A stretch of 23,665 bases of DNA from an uncultured Roseateles sp. GTDB lineage: Bacteria; Pseudomonadota; Gammaproteobacteria; Burkholderiales; Burkholderiaceae. The position numbers and the translations under genes were made by a program. Under the pieces are notes generated by a model. The model was not told the DNA's origin. It did not search any database and worked only from the letters and a program-made list of their open reading frames with translations. Each line of letters opens with the position of its first letter. The stretch's first letter is position 1. This document shows positions 21,893 to 23,665 of this stretch, in pieces. The DNA lies in contig CAMLKW010000044.1 in NCBI GenBank assembly GCA_946480605.1, positions 1-23,665 on the forward strand. The letters are read 5' to 3'.

Positions 21893-22873
21893 TCACCAGG
21901 GCGGCGCTTCTTCGCTGACCGCTCCGGTTGGCTCCGGCAGCGTGACCGGCACCGGGGCGGCCGGCGCGGCGCCGGCGGCGAAGTCGTGCTCGCCGCCCAG
22001 ACCCTCGATCAGCGCCGGGATCAGCCGGCCCAGCTCGCCGGTGGCCAGCGCGAGGTCGGCATCGAAAGCCTCGTCGCCGCTGGCCTCGGGCCGGCCTTCG
22101 AAGGCCAGGTCCAGGAAGCTGATCTTCTTGATCGCGAAGCCCTCGGTCAGCGTGAAGGCGACGCGCTCGTTCCAGCTCAACGCCAGGCGGGTCGGCATCT
22201 TGCCGCTGGTCAGGTGGGCGCGGACCTCGTCGATGTCCAGCGGGTGGCGGGCGTAGCGCACCACCGGCTTTTGCTCGTCGCTGCCCTTGAGCTCGCACTC
22301 GCGCTCGATCTGGAAGCCCTCGGGCGTCACGCCGTCCATCAGCCAGGCTGCCATGCAGGCGGCGGGGCTCTCGGCCGTCTGCACCAGCTGCAGCGACAGG
22401 CCCGGGCTGGCCTGGATCAGCAGCGTGACGACCTCGTCGGCACGGCTGCTGGAGCCGGCGTCGACGAACAGCAGGCCGTCCTTGGGCGCGATCCACACCT
22501 GCGTGGCCGAGGTCTTGGTGAAGGCGCGCGGCAGCAACTCGTGCTCGGCCTGCTCCTTCAGGTCCTTGCGGGCCTTCTTGCCGGGCTTGCGGCCGGTGCT
22601 CTCCTCGATGTGCTCGCAGAGCTCGTCCAGCCGCTCGTTGACGACGGAGGAGGGCAGCAGGCGCTGCTCGCGCTTGAGCTTGACCAGCCAGTGGCCATCG
22701 ACGACTTCCACCAGCGGCGCGTGCTCGACGCCGCGCGGCGGCGCCCAGCCGACGGCCAGCGGTTGGGTGGGCGCGCAGGGCAGGAAGGGTTCCTTGGCGA
22801 GCTGTTCGGCGAGCTGCTTGGCGTCGGCCGTCCAGCCTTCGCCGATGCGGTAGGTGATGAGGTTCTTGAACAT
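21893..22873 (-). CDS. rdgC: Recombination-associated protein RdgC
   Basis: A 326-residue RdgC. It opens MFKNLITYRIGEGW, then PLAVGWAPPRG, LLPSSVVNERLDE, GRKPGKKARKDLKEQAEHELLPRAF, WIAPKDGLLFVDAGSSSRADEVVTLL, MPTRLALSWNERVAFTLTEGFAIKKISFLDL: all hallmarks. RdgC forms a ring dimer around DNA and modulates RecA. The Burkholderiales-like Pro/Ala-rich tail (about 298-326) is unstructured. No clear ribosome site precedes the ATG. It lies downstream of the DsbA-like gene but is separated by a strong terminator, so it should have its own promoter in a gap of about 60 bases, none being recognisable. Confidence 0.96.
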   Translation of the reverse strand: MFKNLITYRIGEGWTADAKQLAEQLAKEPFLPCAPTQPLAVGWAPPRGVEHAPLVEVVDGHWLVKLKREQRLLPSSVVNERLDELCEHIEESTGRKPGKKARKDLKEQAEHELLPRAFTKTSATQVWIAPKDGLLFVDAGSSSRADEVVTLLIQASPGLSLQLVQTAESPAACMAAWLMDGVTPEGFQIERECELKGSDEQKPVVRYARHPLDIDEVRAHLTSGKMPTRLALSWNERVAFTLTEGFAIKKISFLDLAFEGRPEASGDEAFDADLALATGELGRLIPALIEGLGGEHDFAAGAAPAAPVPVTLPEPTGAVSEEAPPW

Positions 22874-22890
22874 GGGCGCTGAAGAAACAA

Positions 22891-22913
22891 GAAGCCCGCC
22901 AGCGGCGGGCTTC
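22891..22913 (-). terminator. Intrinsic terminator of the DsbA/FrnE-like gene
   Basis: On the minus strand GAAGCCCGCC and GGCGGGCTTC form a 10-bp perfect stem with a 3-base loop, followed by TTGTTTCTT. It lies 21 bases past the gene's stop and before rdgC. This is the best-formed intrinsic terminator in the window. Confidence 0.8.
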
Positions 22914-22934
22914 GGAAACGGATGGGCGATTGTC

Positions 22935-23579
22935 TCAGACGGGCCCGGCCAGCACCTGGCGCAGCAGCTGCTCGAAAACCTCTACCGACTGGCCGCCCTG
23001 GATCAGGTGACGCTGGTTCACGACGATGGCCGGCACCGCATGGATGCCCTGGCCGTGCACCTGGGCCTCGGCGGCTTCGACCTCGGCGTCGTAGCGGCGG
23101 CTGGCCAGCAGCTCGCGCGCCTCGGCCTCGGGCAGGCCGGCGGCGACGGCCAGCGCCAGCAGCACGGCCGGGTCGGACACGTTGCGGCCCTCGGTGAAGT
23201 AGGCCTTCAGCAGCGTGAGCTTGAGCTGGCGCTGCACGGCGCCGCCGTAGGCCTCGTCGGCCCAGTGCAGCAGCCGGTGGGCGTCGCGGGTGTTGTAGAT
23301 GCGGCTGCGCGCCTCCATGCGGAATTCGAAGCCCAGCGCCTCGCCGCGCTCGCGGATGGCGGCGCGCGTGCCGGCCAGCTGGGCCGGGCTGGCGCCGTAC
23401 TTCTGCGCCAGGTGTTCCTCGATGTCCTGGCCCTCGGGCCCCATGCCGGGATTCAGCTCGAAGGGGTGGAAGTGCAGGTCCAGCTGCAGCCCGGGGATGC
23501 GCGCGGCGGCGGCTTCCAGCGAGTACAGGCCGATGGCGCACCAGGGGCAGACGATGTCGGAGACGAAGTCGATTCGCAT
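22935..23579 (-). CDS. DsbA-family (FrnE-like) thiol oxidoreductase
   Basis: A 214-residue thioredoxin-fold protein of the FrnE/2-hydroxychromene-isomerase-like branch. It starts MRIDFVSDIVCPWCAIG with the redox motif CPWC at 11-14; FHPFELNPGMGPEGQDIEEHL, YNTRDAHRLLHWA and ALAVAAGLP follow, and the cis-proline is in GIHAVPAIVVN (about 178-188) near the C-terminus. There is no signal peptide, so it is cytoplasmic, unlike true DsbA. FrnE proteins are linked to disulfide or oxidative-stress handling and polyketide metabolism. It ends at a strong intrinsic terminator. Confidence 0.92.
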   Translation of the reverse strand: MRIDFVSDIVCPWCAIGLYSLEAAAARIPGLQLDLHFHPFELNPGMGPEGQDIEEHLAQKYGASPAQLAGTRAAIRERGEALGFEFRMEARSRIYNTRDAHRLLHWADEAYGGAVQRQLKLTLLKAYFTEGRNVSDPAVLLALAVAAGLPEAEARELLASRRYDAEVEAAEAQVHGQGIHAVPAIVVNQRHLIQGGQSVEVFEQLLRQVLAGPV

Positions 23580-23624
23580 GGCGGCATTCTCGGGCGGCCG
23601 GGCTGGCCCTGGTGCGCACGGGGC

Positions 23625-23665
23625 TTAGCGGGCGCGCTCCGCGGCGATCACGGCCTCCAGCAGGA
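23625..23665 (-). CDS. C-terminus of an unidentified gene
   Basis: The minus strand is open from the window edge to TAA at 23627-23625 and encodes LLEAVIAAERAR at the C-terminus. Codon bias (all GC-rich codons) fits real coding, and it would lie 45 bases upstream of the DsbA-like gene on the same strand. Too short to identify. Confidence 0.45.
   Translation of the reverse strand, partial: LLEAVIAAERAR

Noticed and set aside
1..23665. CRISPR arrays, insertion sequences, phage genes, tRNA or rRNA genes
   Set aside because: No repeated spacer-like units, transposase motifs, terminal repeats or tRNA-like cloverleaf were recognised on either strand by eye.

Overview
The window is high-GC DNA (roughly two thirds G+C by eye), densely coding, with short intergenic gaps. 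The gene set fits a betaproteobacterium of the order Burkholderiales, probably near Roseateles/Rubrivivax/Pelomonas: rpsP-rimM-trmD, a DUF47-Pit phosphate pair, an NhaR-type LysR regulator, RdgC, and an arginine succinyltransferase. The genus is inference. I see no tRNA, rRNA, CRISPR array, insertion sequence or phage gene.

Layout. 1-81: C-terminus of a small DMT/DUF486-type membrane protein. 141-1809: DUF47/PhoU-like accessory protein and Pit phosphate transporter. 1828-2798 (minus): GNAT acetyltransferase and a TM2-like membrane protein, translationally overlapped. 2815-4607: promoter, rpsP, an internal attenuator-like terminator, rimM and trmD; rplS does not follow. 4692-6909: TerC/Alx-type membrane protein with a 51-residue membrane ORF upstream, divergent from nhaR. 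6911-7318 (minus): TerB-like protein.

The centrepiece is 7433-16872. A tight minus-strand operon reads exported cyanophycinase (cphE-like), M14-type deacylase (best read as CphZ, the beta-Asp-Arg dipeptide hydrolase), YfcC-type permease, GlxA/ArgR-like AraC regulator, arginine N-succinyltransferase AstA, and a shortened AstA paralogue. A large TonB-dependent receptor is divergently transcribed. Together they suggest scavenging of external cyanophycin: cleavage outside the cytoplasm, outer-membrane uptake, inner-membrane transport, hydrolysis to Asp and Arg, and entry of Arg into the succinyltransferase (AST) pathway. The 245-bp divergent intergenic region holds two 42-bp tandem arrays; three of their four half-sites closely fit the half-site described for the AraC-type ArgR of Pseudomonas (TGTCGC-N8-AA), which matches the regulator in the operon.

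17139-21880 (plus): a receiver protein with a degenerate kinase-like N-terminus, then dusA, a methylguanine-DNA methyltransferase, an RhlE-like DEAD-box helicase and a CYTH protein, closely packed. 21893-23665 (minus): rdgC, a FrnE-like DsbA oxidoreductase with a clear intrinsic terminator, and the C-terminus of an unidentified gene.
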